Positions 1 to 8,419 are shown, counted from the first letter of the stretch. The stretch is 47,223 nucleotides of DNA from Blastopirellula sp. (GCA_002733575.1 NVWB01000158.1:1-47223); one strand, 5' to 3'. Numbers and translations: made by a program. The notes: generated by a model not told the origin, from the sequence alone.

Positions 1-66
1 TACGCCGGGCGAGATTTCCGGCTGACCGATGTGCATGGGACGGTAGCGAAGGAGATTTTGGCTTAG
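1..66 (+). CDS. C-terminal tail of a DUF1501 family protein (partial)
   Basis: An open frame enters from the left edge and stops at TAG (64-66), encoding 21 residues with the core GRDFRLTDVHG and ending KEILA. This resembles the usual C-terminus of planctomycete DUF1501 (sulfatase-fold, often Tat-exported) proteins, which commonly end in a GRxxRLTDVxG stretch followed by a short hydrophobic tail. The catalytic or signal portions are outside the window, so the call rests on the tail alone. A complete second member of the family is at 24112-25440, but its tail differs. Confidence 0.55.
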   Translation, partial: YAGRDFRLTDVHGTVAKEILA

Positions 67-101
67 GGTGGGTTGAAGTAGGATTGATGCGAATCATTCC
101 G

Positions 102-200
102 GGTAACACCGCCGACGATTCCGGAGTTGACTACGCTTCGGGATCAAACAAATTCGGAACGTCGTCGGTGTCGCCGCTAGGCGATCCGAGGTTACAGCGG
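102..200 (+). repeat. Intergenic palindromic repeat, family H copy 1
   Basis: A block of about 95 bp begins GTAAC (103-107) and ends GTTAC (191-195). It contains a long imperfect inverted repeat: 107-123 (CACCGCCGACGATTCCG) pairs with 155-170 (CGGAACGTCGTCGGTG) with one mismatch and one bulge. A second small hairpin TCGCC-gcta-GGCGA follows at 171-184. A second copy, in opposite orientation, is at 27021-27110 with roughly 90% identity by eye. It lies between the end of the DUF1501 tail and the end of the converging lipoprotein gene. It has no coding capacity. Confidence 0.85.
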
Positions 201-214
201 CTTCATTACGTTGG

Positions 215-1156
215 CTAAGCAGACTGAACGATTTCGTGCAGTGGAAAGGCTTTCTTAGCGGCATCGTATAGTTCTTGATAGTTCTCTCGAATAATTAGAC
301 GCCTATTCTCAATCTCTTCTAACATTTCAGCGATTGCTTCATCCTTCACATCTTTCGGAAGGACACCGCCTTTAGGTATGCCCATATATCTTGGTGGATT
401 ATCAGCTCGTACATCGGACAAGTCCGCATGGCGAAACCAAGCATCACCTGATTCAAAATCTTCATATACTTTTGCTTCAAATAAATCCATTTGTTTCAGA
501 GCTAGATCTCGAAAAGTCTCTGGAGAGGAGAGGTATACAAGAATTTCCTCATTGACCTCAGCACGAGCCTTACTTTCAAACGTTGATACTTTACACTGAT
601 ACCCTTGAGATTGTTTGGTGATCGTTACTGAATTCGTCTGATCAGGCAAACTTAAACTAAAGCCTACGTTGCGATTCAAAGGGTTTGTGATTCTCTTAAA
701 ACTCATCGAAAAATTGATATCGTTGGTTCCGCTAACTGTTGACCAATAGTAATACACAACAGCACCCCAGCCTTCGCTTGGAGCATAATTAGCAGAAAGT
801 GCCAGGGAATTAACATGATCTATTTCACCTGCATGAACTTGGGAACGAGGCCCACTAAGACTTAGCGAGATGGTATGCTCATCGCTTAGATTACCCTCCT
901 GCAAAGATTCCCAACGCTTGCTTGTATTATGCTTGGTAAAGGGTTGGATAATTGAAGACGAAGGATTGATTTTAGATGCGGCCCTATCGATTTCTGTCGC
1001 GAATTCCTCAAGTGAGGCATCCTTAAAATGAAAATCAGCTAAAGTCAGTGGTTTAACAATGGGTGCTGGTGGAGGAGTGGGCACAGCCGTTTGATTACAT
1101 CCAACAGAGAGGATTAGCATCACCAAACCTAGAAGTATTTTTATTCGCATCTGCAT
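215..1156 (-). CDS. Hypothetical lipoprotein
   Basis: The 313-aa product has a short basic N-terminus (MQMRIK), a hydrophobic stretch and a lipobox LSVGC with the lipidated Cys near residue 20, so it is probably a membrane-anchored lipoprotein. A Pro-rich linker (PTPPPAP) follows. The remainder is a mixed alpha/beta domain I do not recognise, ending in a charged helical segment of about 40 residues. A second ATG two codons in (start 1150) is equally possible. Nothing shows a function. It stands alone, converging on the DUF1501 tail, with the family H repeat between them. Confidence 0.6.
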   Translation of the reverse strand: MQMRIKILLGLVMLILSVGCNQTAVPTPPPAPIVKPLTLADFHFKDASLEEFATEIDRAASKINPSSSIIQPFTKHNTSKRWESLQEGNLSDEHTISLSLSGPRSQVHAGEIDHVNSLALSANYAPSEGWGAVVYYYWSTVSGTNDINFSMSFKRITNPLNRNVGFSLSLPDQTNSVTITKQSQGYQCKVSTFESKARAEVNEEILVYLSSPETFRDLALKQMDLFEAKVYEDFESGDAWFRHADLSDVRADNPPRYMGIPKGGVLPKDVKDEAIAEMLEEIENRRLIIRENYQELYDAAKKAFPLHEIVQSA

Positions 1157-1413
1157 TCTTGATTTCTATAATAAAGCAGGGTTGGTAGAGCAATTCAAGA
1201 GTATTTTTAATCAAACACAGGCAAGCCTCTGCCGTTTCAAGTGTTTGTTGTCCGTTTTGTTGGGTATGTGAAACAATAGAAATCAATATATCACAACAGC
1301 TAACTATCTACCACAAAAAGCCCGCAGCAAATCCGTTCGTGGGTTTCGTGTTTTTCGTGGCAAAGCCTTCTCTTCTTGGAATGAGGTTTCACGCGTAACG
1401 TACAAAGTAATAG

Positions 1414-1638
1414 TCACCCTAAATCCCAGACCACGATTGCGAAAATTGCCATTGCCATATAAAGCATGGCGACAAGAATCCCTAGCCAGAAGTCTGGCCA
1501 GTCTTTGCTAGATAAGCCTCGAAACAAGGCAACCAACCCGATCAACGCAAACGGAGAAGCCCAGCCTTTGCCGATCAACAACACCCCAATGGCCGACGTT
1601 ATGAAGAGCAGACCCATGATTGAGAAGCGGAGGTTCAT
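1414..1638 (-). CDS. Small two- to three-TM membrane protein
   Basis: A 74-aa, very hydrophobic protein with probable membrane segments at about residues 5-22, 27-41 and 50-70, the last ending in a short WDLG tail. It is the last gene of a four-gene minus-strand cluster, starting 21 bp after the stop of the 227-aa membrane protein. That spacing supports it being real and cotranscribed. No family was recognised, and because short hydrophobic ORFs are easily over-called, confidence is moderate. Confidence 0.5.
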   Translation of the reverse strand: MNLRFSIMGLLFITSAIGVLLIGKGWASPFALIGLVALFRGLSSKDWPDFWLGILVAMLYMAMAIFAIVVWDLG

Positions 1639-1659
1639 GAGCAGGGTGCCTGTTTCTCT

Positions 1660-2343
1660 TTAGGAATTAGGGACAGGTGAATACTCGAACTTAACGATTT
1701 GGTAACCTTCTTTACAGTTAAGATAGAAGGTGCATAAGTTGTTTTCCCTGCGACCTTGGCTATGAAATTCTATTTCCACAATGGCATCAATACGCTTGTC
1801 ATAACTACGGTCGTTATACTCTAAGTAGTGAATTTCTCTCTCGTAAGATAGGATAACAGCCATAGGTCGGCCCATCTCAGCATGACGTTTTTTTATTGAA
1901 GCAGTGAATTGTTCCACTGTGCCCAGGTACCTCATCGGCGTAGTAAGCTGGCTGTAAAACTTTTCGTAATCTTCATTGAGGAGTAATTTAAAATGCTCAC
2001 GTGCCGCATCTAAACAATCAGGGTCGTGTTCCCATCTTGTTTGATAAACTAGACAATCCCTTATTGCCAGGGGAACCGAAACAGTCATGACCAAAGCAAC
2101 ATAGGCAATTGTGCCTACTCCTATCATTAGGATCTTGTCAATAATTTCTTTCTCTGGTGGAAGATCGAAAAAACCAGGTTGATCTAAAATAATAAAAACT
2201 GTCATCGCTATAGTGATTGCGATCAAGGCAGTAAGAAGCTTCCACCAATTCAACATCGCACCAATATACAGTAACGCAAATGGAGCAATCAAGACTGAGA
2301 ACAGGCTCCCAGCGATAGTCGCTTTGGATTGAACGAGAGGCAT
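1660..2343 (-). CDS. Membrane protein with a cytosolic or periplasmic NTF2-like C-terminal domain (hypothetical)
   Basis: This 227-aa protein has three probable membrane helices at about residues 10-28, 33-52 and 70-92. A soluble region follows from about residue 105. That region begins with a helix preceding a KLLLNEDYEKFYSQL segment and continues with alternating strands (IDAIVEIEF, CTFYLNCKEGYQIVKFEY). This resembles small NTF2/DUF4019-like cone folds, but the assignment is inferred from pattern only. It lies third in the cluster that begins with the LRR lipoprotein at 3334, 51 bp after the 110-aa gene. Confidence 0.55.
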   Translation of the reverse strand: MPLVQSKATIAGSLFSVLIAPFALLYIGAMLNWWKLLTALIAITIAMTVFIILDQPGFFDLPPEKEIIDKILMIGVGTIAYVALVMTVSVPLAIRDCLVYQTRWEHDPDCLDAAREHFKLLLNEDYEKFYSQLTTPMRYLGTVEQFTASIKKRHAEMGRPMAVILSYEREIHYLEYNDRSYDKRIDAIVEIEFHSQGRRENNLCTFYLNCKEGYQIVKFEYSPVPNS

Positions 2344-2394
2344 AAAGTTAGTATCACTTTTCAGGAGGGCTATGAATCAAGAGTGTCAGAATCT

Positions 2395-2727
2395 CTAATC
2401 CAAAAACTTAGACCCTATTTTCAGGTCTGATAGATCATTGATTCCACACACATTGTAACCTGAGTTGACGAGGATGTCATCTTTCATATGAAAGTACCAC
2501 TCGTTGCTATTGCCTGGTTGGTGATGGTCAAACAAGTAGACAAAGCTATGGTCATCAAAAAGATTCGGCGGGCCAAAGCAATCAAGTAACATTTGCTTTG
2601 TTACTTGACCACATTTCATTTCCTCTTCAAGAGCAAGTGCTACTTTCTTGAAGCTTGGGCCACGTGATGTACTTTGTTCGGTTTCACGGAACGCTTTGAC
2701 CAGGTCTCTAATGCGTGGTTTATTCAT
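2395..2727 (-). CDS. Hypothetical 110-aa protein
   Basis: A small soluble protein with a basic, helical first half (residues 1-45). Its second half carries LLDCFGPPN followed by aromatic strand-like segments (FVYLF, EWYFHM). The 'G-x-P-then-strands' layout recalls BamE/SmpA-like small folds that are frequent in planctomycete accessory proteins, but I cannot assign it. Its ATG overlaps the stop of the upstream LRR gene (ATGAATAA), an arrangement typical of translational coupling. No signal peptide or membrane segment is visible. Confidence 0.55.
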   Translation of the reverse strand: MNKPRIRDLVKAFRETEQSTSRGPSFKKVALALEEEMKCGQVTKQMLLDCFGPPNLFDDHSFVYLFDHHQPGNSNEWYFHMKDDILVNSGYNVCGINDLSDLKIGSKFLD

Positions 2728-3334
2728 CCCAAGTAATACTACATTTAGGCAGTGCTGCCTGTAATTTCTCGACGCCTTTTTTAGTGATCTTTGTCTCTTT
2801 GATATGAAGATCAGATAGATTGGAAAGGGCTTTGAGGTGCTCTAATCCATCGTCAGTGATGTTTGTGCGGGTGAGATTAATATATATCAAATTCGGAAGT
2901 GCTTTGAGATGAAAAAGACCAGCATCACTTATTTGGTTGTAGTCGAGCGCCAAATTCCTTAGACTCGTCAAGCCTTTAAGATGCACTAAACCAGCATCAG
3001 TGACCCTAGTAAAACTGAGATCTAGTGACTCTAACTTGGTCATTCCTACGAGATTCTTGAGATCGTCGTCCGTGAATTTAACGCCTGAGAGTATTAGCTT
3101 TTGCATCTCAAATTGACCCTTAAAATGAACCGCCACATCTGGCCTATCATCTGCTTGTCTAAGATCAACCTGGGTGATATTACCATCGATAATTGTAACT
3201 TTTCCACCAATCTCCTTTAAAACAGTAATCGCATCTTGCTTTGCTTCTTCAGGTGTTTTGGGTGGCTCAGGTGTTGAGCAACCGCTAAACAATACCACCA
3301 TTAAGACAATAATTATACGTTTCATCATATTCAT
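2720..3334 (-). CDS. Leucine-rich repeat lipoprotein
   Basis: The longest frame runs to 3454, but the internal start at 3334 (MNMMKR) gives a clean lipoprotein signal with lipobox LFSGC and Cys at residue 19, so I chose it; an ATG at 3328 is also possible. The 204-aa product has a short N-terminal region with a strand DGNITQVDL. It is followed by four to five LRRs of the planctomycete type, about 24 residues each (pattern L-x-x-LxLxxTxIxDxGLxxLKxL), ending with a LQAALPKC cap. It is a probable surface or periplasmic protein-binding scaffold. It is the first gene of the four-gene cluster down to 1414. No partner can be named. Confidence 0.7.
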   Translation of the reverse strand: MNMMKRIIIVLMVVLFSGCSTPEPPKTPEEAKQDAITVLKEIGGKVTIIDGNITQVDLRQADDRPDVAVHFKGQFEMQKLILSGVKFTDDDLKNLVGMTKLESLDLSFTRVTDAGLVHLKGLTSLRNLALDYNQISDAGLFHLKALPNLIYINLTRTNITDDGLEHLKALSNLSDLHIKETKITKKGVEKLQAALPKCSITWDE

Positions 3335-3514
3335 TTCAGTAAAGAACTGTGATGCAAGACCACCCAAGACAAGGGATTTAACATAGATCATACCCCCCCC
3401 TTCTAGTGTTGTCAATTGTCCATTGGATATTAATCGAAGAATGTTTAATATCAATTACAAGAGAATAATTCCAAGGACATAGATATCACCTTTAGCTTTA
3501 TGAATCCTCACAAA

Positions 3515-3531
3515 CACTGGCGAAGCCAGTG
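3515..3531. repeat. Short hairpin repeat downstream of serS
   Basis: CACTGGC-GAA-GCCAGTG is a perfect 7-bp stem with a 3-nt loop, followed by GCACCC. It lies about 35 bp beyond the serS stop. It has no T-run on either side, so it is not a canonical intrinsic terminator. The stem-plus-GCACCC form is more like a dispersed palindromic element, but only one copy is in the window. Confidence 0.45.
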
Positions 3532-3566
3532 GCACCCAAAGTCAGATATATTCATGGTAAAATCAT

Positions 3567-4850
3567 CTACCCACGTGCCGGAATCACATCCATCCCCATA
3601 TACGGTCTCAACACCTCAGGTATCGTAATCGACCCATCGGCTTGTTGGTGGTTTTCTAGTACGGCGATGATGCCGCGGCTTAACGCGATGGCGGTGCCGT
3701 TCAAAGTGTGGACGAAGTGGGTGCCTTTTTCGCCTTTGTTTTTGTAGCGAATGTTGAGGCGGCGGGCTTGGTAGTCGGTACAGTTCGATGTCGAGGTCAC
3801 TTCGCCATATTCGCCCGCTTCGCCGCGGCCAGGCATCCAAGCTTCCAGGTCATATTTGCGATAGGCGGGTCCGCCGAGATCGCCGGTCGAGGTATCGACC
3901 ACGCGGTAAGGAACTTCGAGCCCATCAAAGATGCGGCATTCTAAGTCGCGGAATTTTTCGAGTGTGGCTTCGCTATCTTCAGGCAGGGTGAAGGCAAACA
4001 TTTCGACTTTGGTGAACTGATGCACGCGGTATAATCCACGCGAGGCCCGACCCGCGGCGCCAGCTTCCGTACGATAACAGTGGCTTACGCCGCAGTAATG
4101 TTCAGGCAGATTTTCGGCTTCAAACACCTTGCCGCTTTTCATTCCGCCGAGCGTGATTTCGGCAGTTGCTACTAAGTTCAAGTCGGTGTTTTCGATGCTA
4201 TAAATTTGCGTCTCTGGTCCACGCGGGTTGAACCCTATGCCGTACAAGATTTCAGTGCGGGCCAAGTCGGGGGTGATGGTCGGAGTGAAACCTTCTTTCA
4301 TCAGCAATTGCACAACATACTGTTGCAGTGCCAGCTCCAGCAGTACGGCTTCGTTCTTCAAGAAGTAGAACCCGTTGCCGGCTACGTGGGCACCGGCTTC
4401 AAAGTCAATCAAGTCGAGATTTTCGCCGATTTCCACATGATCAAGCACTGGGAAATCAAACTGACGGGGTTCGGTAACGCCACGGCTGAGTTCCAAGTTG
4501 TCTTTGTCATCCACCCCGATCGGTGCAGCCGGATGCGTTAAGTTTGGAATCTGTCGCATGATGTCATCGATCTCTGCTTCAAGTCGATCTTGCTCTGCCG
4601 ATGCTTCATCTTTTTGGGCCCGAATCTGCTTGCCTTCTTCGATGATGGCCGGACGTTCTTCGGCAGATGCCTTGCCGATAGTTTTGCTGAGCTTGTTGGC
4701 TTTTGCGTTGAGCTGTTCCGCTTCTTGCAATTTGGCTTTGCGAGCCGCTTCGAGTTCAGGAAGTTTCGAAACATCGACTTTCACACCACGATCAACACAG
4801 TTTTTGGCGATCAGGTCAATATTTTCAACGACAAATTTTCTATCCAACAT
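3567..4850 (-). CDS. serS: Seryl-tRNA synthetase
   Basis: This 427-aa class II aminoacyl-tRNA synthetase charges tRNA-Ser with serine. Residues 1-100 form the N-terminal long antiparallel coiled coil that contacts the tRNA (Lys/Glu/Ala-rich, two helices of about 40 residues). The catalytic core follows with the TAE loop at 229-231, motif 2 around 258-285 (CYRTEAGAAGR, then HQFTKVEMF) and motif 3 around 383-398 (LNGTAIALSRGIIAVLEN, with Arg392). Length is normal for bacterial SerRS. The start is the only one that leaves the complete coil. The gene follows the M20 dipeptidase on the same strand, separated by 116 bp holding an inverted GTAG repeat. Confidence 0.97.
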   Translation of the reverse strand: MLDRKFVVENIDLIAKNCVDRGVKVDVSKLPELEAARKAKLQEAEQLNAKANKLSKTIGKASAEERPAIIEEGKQIRAQKDEASAEQDRLEAEIDDIMRQIPNLTHPAAPIGVDDKDNLELSRGVTEPRQFDFPVLDHVEIGENLDLIDFEAGAHVAGNGFYFLKNEAVLLELALQQYVVQLLMKEGFTPTITPDLARTEILYGIGFNPRGPETQIYSIENTDLNLVATAEITLGGMKSGKVFEAENLPEHYCGVSHCYRTEAGAAGRASRGLYRVHQFTKVEMFAFTLPEDSEATLEKFRDLECRIFDGLEVPYRVVDTSTGDLGGPAYRKYDLEAWMPGRGEAGEYGEVTSTSNCTDYQARRLNIRYKNKGEKGTHFVHTLNGTAIALSRGIIAVLENHQQADGSITIPEVLRPYMGMDVIPARG

Positions 4851-4900
4851 GGTATTATCTTCAGGCTTTTTGAATGGTGGTAATTGTGATCAATTGTCTT

Positions 4901-4970
4901 GTAGGGTCCGCTATTGCGGACCAGTGAATATAATGTCAACCGAATATCGGTCCGCAGTAGCGGACCCTAC
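4901..4970. repeat. Inverted pair of GTAG-foot hairpins (REP/BIME-like, family B)
   Basis: The left arm 4901-4922 is GTAG plus a hairpin GGTCCGC-tatt-GCGGACC (sharing the last G of GTAG). The right arm 4949-4970 is its reverse complement with one mismatch. Each arm is a palindrome, and the two arms are inverted across a 26-bp spacer. This GTAG + hairpin, head-to-head layout is that of REP sequences paired as BIMEs. The right arm overlaps the 3' end of the M20 gene, and its CTAC supplies that gene's TAG stop. Confidence 0.8.
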
Positions 4971-6337
4971 GGTTTCATTTGGCTGATTTCTTGCCACAGG
5001 TAGGCACTCGCTTTGATGCCACGTTGGAAGTCGGCCAAGTTGAACTTTTCGTTCGGGCTATGGGTGTTATCGTCATTCAAGCCCCAGCCCAATAGTAATA
5101 CATCAACGTCCAAGTGTTTCGCAAAGTCCATCACAATCGGAATCGATCCTCCTTCACGAATCAAAACCGGGGCCGTGCCGAAACCTTTTTCGATGGCTTT
5201 GGAGGCCGCTTCCATAAACGGGCTATCGAGCGGAACCACGAAACCAGGGGCTCCATGGAAATCGGTTAGTTCCATGCGAATCCCAGGCGGCAATTGGGGT
5301 TCGATATGTGCCTTGAGTGCTGCGGTCACTTGATGATTGTCTTGATCGGGGACCAAGCGAAAACTGAACTTGGCCGATGCCGTGGCCGGTAGTACCGTTT
5401 TGGCTCCTTCGCCTTGATAGCCAGACGTGATGCCGTTGATATCGCAAGTCGGTCGGCCCCAGCGTCGTTCGAGCGTGGTGTAGTCGACTTCTCCAGAGAC
5501 TCCATCGACCCCGATTTGGTTCATGAATTTCTCTTCGCTAAACGGTAAGTCGGCAAACTGCTTGCGTTCGCGGTCGTCTAGCGGAACCACATCGTCATAA
5601 AAACCGGGCAATTGAATCCGGCCTTGATCATCGGTCAGGCTGGCTAATATCTTGGAAATCGCATTGGCCGGGTTCGTGACCGCGCCGCCGAATGTGCCGC
5701 TGTGCAAGTCTTGTTTCGGGCCGAAGAGCTTCAATTCAAAGTAGGCGATGCCCTTCAATCCATAGGTAATCGCAGGCTGGCCAGGGCCAAATTGGCTGCA
5801 ATCGCTGATCACCACCACATCGCAGGCAAGCTTCTCTTTGTTCGCTTCAATGAAGCCAGGCAGGTTCTCACTGCCGATTTCTTCTTCGCCTTCGATGATA
5901 TATTTGAGCTGAATTGGTAATTTTCCGGCTGTTTTGATCCAGGCTTCCGCACTTTTAATATGGGTCAGCATCTGGCCTTTATCATCGGTCGCCCCACGTG
6001 CTACCACGTTTCCATCACGAATTGTTGGCTCAAACGGGGGTGTTTTCCACTCGTCCAGCGGATCTGGTGGCTGAACATCGTAGTGCCCGTAGACCATGGC
6101 GACTGGCGTCCCAGGCACAGGTTCGCTTTCGGCATAAATGATCGGATGTCCTTTGGTATCAATGACTTCCGTCTTGAAACCCAGTTTGCGAAATTGGTCG
6201 GCGACCCAGTCTCCAGCCGCTTTTACATCGCCAGCATGGCGGCTATCGGTGCTGACACTCGGTATTTTGAGCAACTCGCACAGGTCATCAACAAATTGGT
6301 CTTCGTTCTCAGCCAGAAAGGTTTTTAAATCCGTCAT
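4967..6337 (-). CDS. M20 family metallodipeptidase
   Basis: This 456-aa protein is a di-zinc peptidase of the M20 (PepV/CNDP-type dipeptidase) group, probably cytosolic because no signal peptide is visible. Metal and catalytic residues are in place: His85 and Asp87 in GHYDVQP, bridging Asp118 in RGATDDKGQ, general base Glu152 and metal Glu153 in EGEEEIGS, an Asp in VISDCSQFGPG, and a C-terminal His in THSPNEKF. A dimerisation domain sits between about residues 210 and 370. It likely cleaves small peptides. It is upstream of serS on the same strand, and its last codons run into a GTAG repeat. Specificity cannot be read from sequence. Confidence 0.93.
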   Translation of the reverse strand: MTDLKTFLAENEDQFVDDLCELLKIPSVSTDSRHAGDVKAAGDWVADQFRKLGFKTEVIDTKGHPIIYAESEPVPGTPVAMVYGHYDVQPPDPLDEWKTPPFEPTIRDGNVVARGATDDKGQMLTHIKSAEAWIKTAGKLPIQLKYIIEGEEEIGSENLPGFIEANKEKLACDVVVISDCSQFGPGQPAITYGLKGIAYFELKLFGPKQDLHSGTFGGAVTNPANAISKILASLTDDQGRIQLPGFYDDVVPLDDRERKQFADLPFSEEKFMNQIGVDGVSGEVDYTTLERRWGRPTCDINGITSGYQGEGAKTVLPATASAKFSFRLVPDQDNHQVTAALKAHIEPQLPPGIRMELTDFHGAPGFVVPLDSPFMEAASKAIEKGFGTAPVLIREGGSIPIVMDFAKHLDVDVLLLGWGLNDDNTHSPNEKFNLADFQRGIKASAYLWQEISQMKP

Positions 6338-6574
6338 AGTTTTACGGAAACATCCAAAAGGAGAAAAATAGATTAGTTAATCTTACGGAAAGTGCCTTCA
6401 CGACCGGCATAGCCGTACAATATAATGGTATGTCGAGGTTTTGGACATTCCATGTAATGCACAAGCCTCTCCCAATTGTTAATTTTAAAGACATCCGATC
6501 CGTTTTACATTCATCAATACGCTGCCAGCATAGTTGCCGCTCGGCCTTGTCGTTGATGTTGTAGAGATAATATT

Positions 6575-6934
6575 ATGAGTAACTACGAATTCGCCGAAGA
6601 CGAGCCTGGTTTGCAGACGATTGTTAAAACCAAGACCAAGCCCAAAAAAGAAGTCAAGCGTAAGCGACAGCCACGCTATCATGTGCTGTTGTGGAATGAT
6701 GAAGATCATACCTACGAATATGTCATTTTAATGCTGCGTGCGGTATTTGGGCATACGGTAGAAAAAGGCTTCCAAATTGCGGAATCGGTCGACAACGCAG
6801 GTCGGGCAGTTTGTTTGACCACCACACGTGAACATGCCGAGCTAAAACGCGATCAAATTCATGCTTATGGAAAGGATGACCTGATCGCCCACTGCCAAGG
6901 TTCGATGAGTTCAACCATTGAACCGGATGAATAA
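6575..6934 (+). CDS. clpS: ClpS adaptor of the Clp protease
   Basis: This 119-aa adaptor delivers N-degron substrates to ClpA/ClpC-ClpP. A basic, flexible N-terminal tail (residues 1-33, Lys/Arg-rich) is followed by the core domain: strand YHVLLWND, the binding-pocket entrance N41-D42-E43, helix TYEYVILMLRAVF, GHTVEKGFQIAESV and strand RAVCLTTT, then helix HAELKRDQI. Relative to E. coli ClpS (from memory), the residue equivalent to substrate-contacting His66 appears to be Asp73 here (SVDNAG versus VHYQG). An intrinsic terminator follows directly, so it is probably monocistronic. No clpA or clpP gene is nearby. Confidence 0.92.
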   Translation: MSNYEFAEDEPGLQTIVKTKTKPKKEVKRKRQPRYHVLLWNDEDHTYEYVILMLRAVFGHTVEKGFQIAESVDNAGRAVCLTTTREHAELKRDQIHAYGKDDLIAHCQGSMSSTIEPDE

Positions 6935-6962
6935 ACCTTAGCGATCCATAATTGTTATAAAG

Positions 6963-7002
6963 TCCGATTCCTGTCTGTGCGTGGAATCGGATTTTTTATT
7001 TT
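6963..7002 (+). terminator. Intrinsic terminator of clpS
   Basis: TCCGATTCC (6963-6971) pairs perfectly with GGAATCGGA (6983-6991) across an 11-nt loop and is followed directly by TTTTTTATTTTT. It starts 28 bp after the clpS stop and ends about 30 bp before mtaB, so mtaB needs its own promoter or read-through. Confidence 0.9.
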
Positions 7003-7032
7003 TAGACCTCACGTTTTTCATCTGTAAAGCGA

Positions 7033-8313
7033 ATGTCCCACGCTAAATTAAAAACTGTAACACTTGGCTGCAAAGTCAATCAGTACGAAACCGAATACGT
7101 TCGCGAAGGTTTGCTCAGCGCCGGCTATACCGATGCCGGGGAAGATGAAGCGGCCGACTTATGCGTGGTCAACACTTGCACCGTCACCAATGACGGCGAT
7201 TCCAAAAGTCGGAAAATCATTCGCCGCTTGGCCCGCGATAACCCAGACTCTCGCATTGTGGTGATGGGCTGCTATGCGACTCGCGCACCTGAAGAAGTGG
7301 CCGCATTGCCGAACGTGGTTGAAGTGGTGACCGATAAACGTGAACTGCCTGACTTGTTGGGCCGTTTCGGTGTGATTGATCCACCTAAAGGGATTTCAAC
7401 CTTTGGTGATCGACACAGGGCATTTATCAAAGTGCAAGATGGCTGTCTGCTGCGTTGTAGTTTTTGCATCATCCCGTTTGTTCGGCCAGAGATGCACAGC
7501 CGCCCTGTGGTTGATATTCTGGATGAAGCCAAACGCTTGGCCGATAACGGTTACAAAGAAATTGTGCTGACAGGCATTCACTTGGGCCACTTCGGCGTTG
7601 ATTTCAATAAAGGCAAAAAGAAACCCGATTGGGTTCGTTTGGCGACTTTGGTTGAACAACTATCGAACCTCGATGCCGACTTCCGTATTCGTATGTCGAG
7701 TATTGAAGCGACCGAAGTCACCAAAGAGTTGATCCAAGTGATGCAAGATTACCCGAAAGAAGTTTGCCCCCATTTGCATATCTCGATGCAAAGTGGTTCG
7801 GACTCAGTTCTGCGACGCATGCGCCGCCGTTGGGGCAGCCAGCGGTTTATTGATCGTTGTAAGTTGTTGCAAGAGAGTTTACACAAGCCGGCGATCTCGA
7901 CTGATATCATCGTCGGGTTCCCTGGCGAAACCGATGCCGAGTTTGAAGAGACCTGCGAAGTCTCACGTGAAGTTGGTTTCTCAAAGATTCACATCTTTCC
8001 GTTTAGTCCTCGCCGCACCACGCCAGCCGCTGATATGCCCGATCAAATCCCGGGCAATATCAAGTCGGATCGCCGTAAAGCATTGGCCGCTGTCGAAAGT
8101 GAATGCCGCAAAACGTATTTCCAAAGTTTAGTCGGCGAGCCATTGGAAGTATTGGCCGAAGGCTCATTGAAAGATCGCACAGGCATCCTGCAAGGCACCA
8201 CCTGCCGCTTTGCTTCAATTCAATTTGCCGCTGCCAGCGAACAAATTGGCCAGTTGATTCAAGTCATGCCCACCGCTGTTGAAGATGAGAAGCTTGTTGG
8301 TCATGTTATCTAA
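7033..8313 (+). CDS. mtaB: tRNA ms2t6A37 methylthiotransferase MtaB
   Basis: This 426-aa radical-SAM enzyme adds a methylthio group to t6A at position 37 of ANN-decoding tRNAs. The N-terminal UPF0004 domain carries the three auxiliary-cluster cysteines Cys13 (LGCKVNQYET), Cys49 (VNTCTVT) and Cys80 (MGCYA). The LGCKVNQ form separates MtaB from MiaB (GCQMN) and RimO (GCPKN). The radical-SAM CxxxCxxC motif is Cys138, Cys142, Cys145 (DGCLLRCSFC). A short TRAM-like C-terminus starts near residue 365. Length is normal. It follows the clpS terminator. Confidence 0.92.
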   Translation: MSHAKLKTVTLGCKVNQYETEYVREGLLSAGYTDAGEDEAADLCVVNTCTVTNDGDSKSRKIIRRLARDNPDSRIVVMGCYATRAPEEVAALPNVVEVVTDKRELPDLLGRFGVIDPPKGISTFGDRHRAFIKVQDGCLLRCSFCIIPFVRPEMHSRPVVDILDEAKRLADNGYKEIVLTGIHLGHFGVDFNKGKKKPDWVRLATLVEQLSNLDADFRIRMSSIEATEVTKELIQVMQDYPKEVCPHLHISMQSGSDSVLRRMRRRWGSQRFIDRCKLLQESLHKPAISTDIIVGFPGETDAEFEETCEVSREVGFSKIHIFPFSPRRTTPAADMPDQIPGNIKSDRRKALAAVESECRKTYFQSLVGEPLEVLAEGSLKDRTGILQGTTCRFASIQFAAASEQIGQLIQVMPTAVEDEKLVGHVI

Positions 8314-8419
8314 GACGTGCATTCATTGCTAGCACGATTGATCTGTTCATTTTTCGATGGAATGTCTATTCTTTTCAGCTTGTGATTACCTATTCACAGT
8401 TGCTGGAAGGATCAATCTT

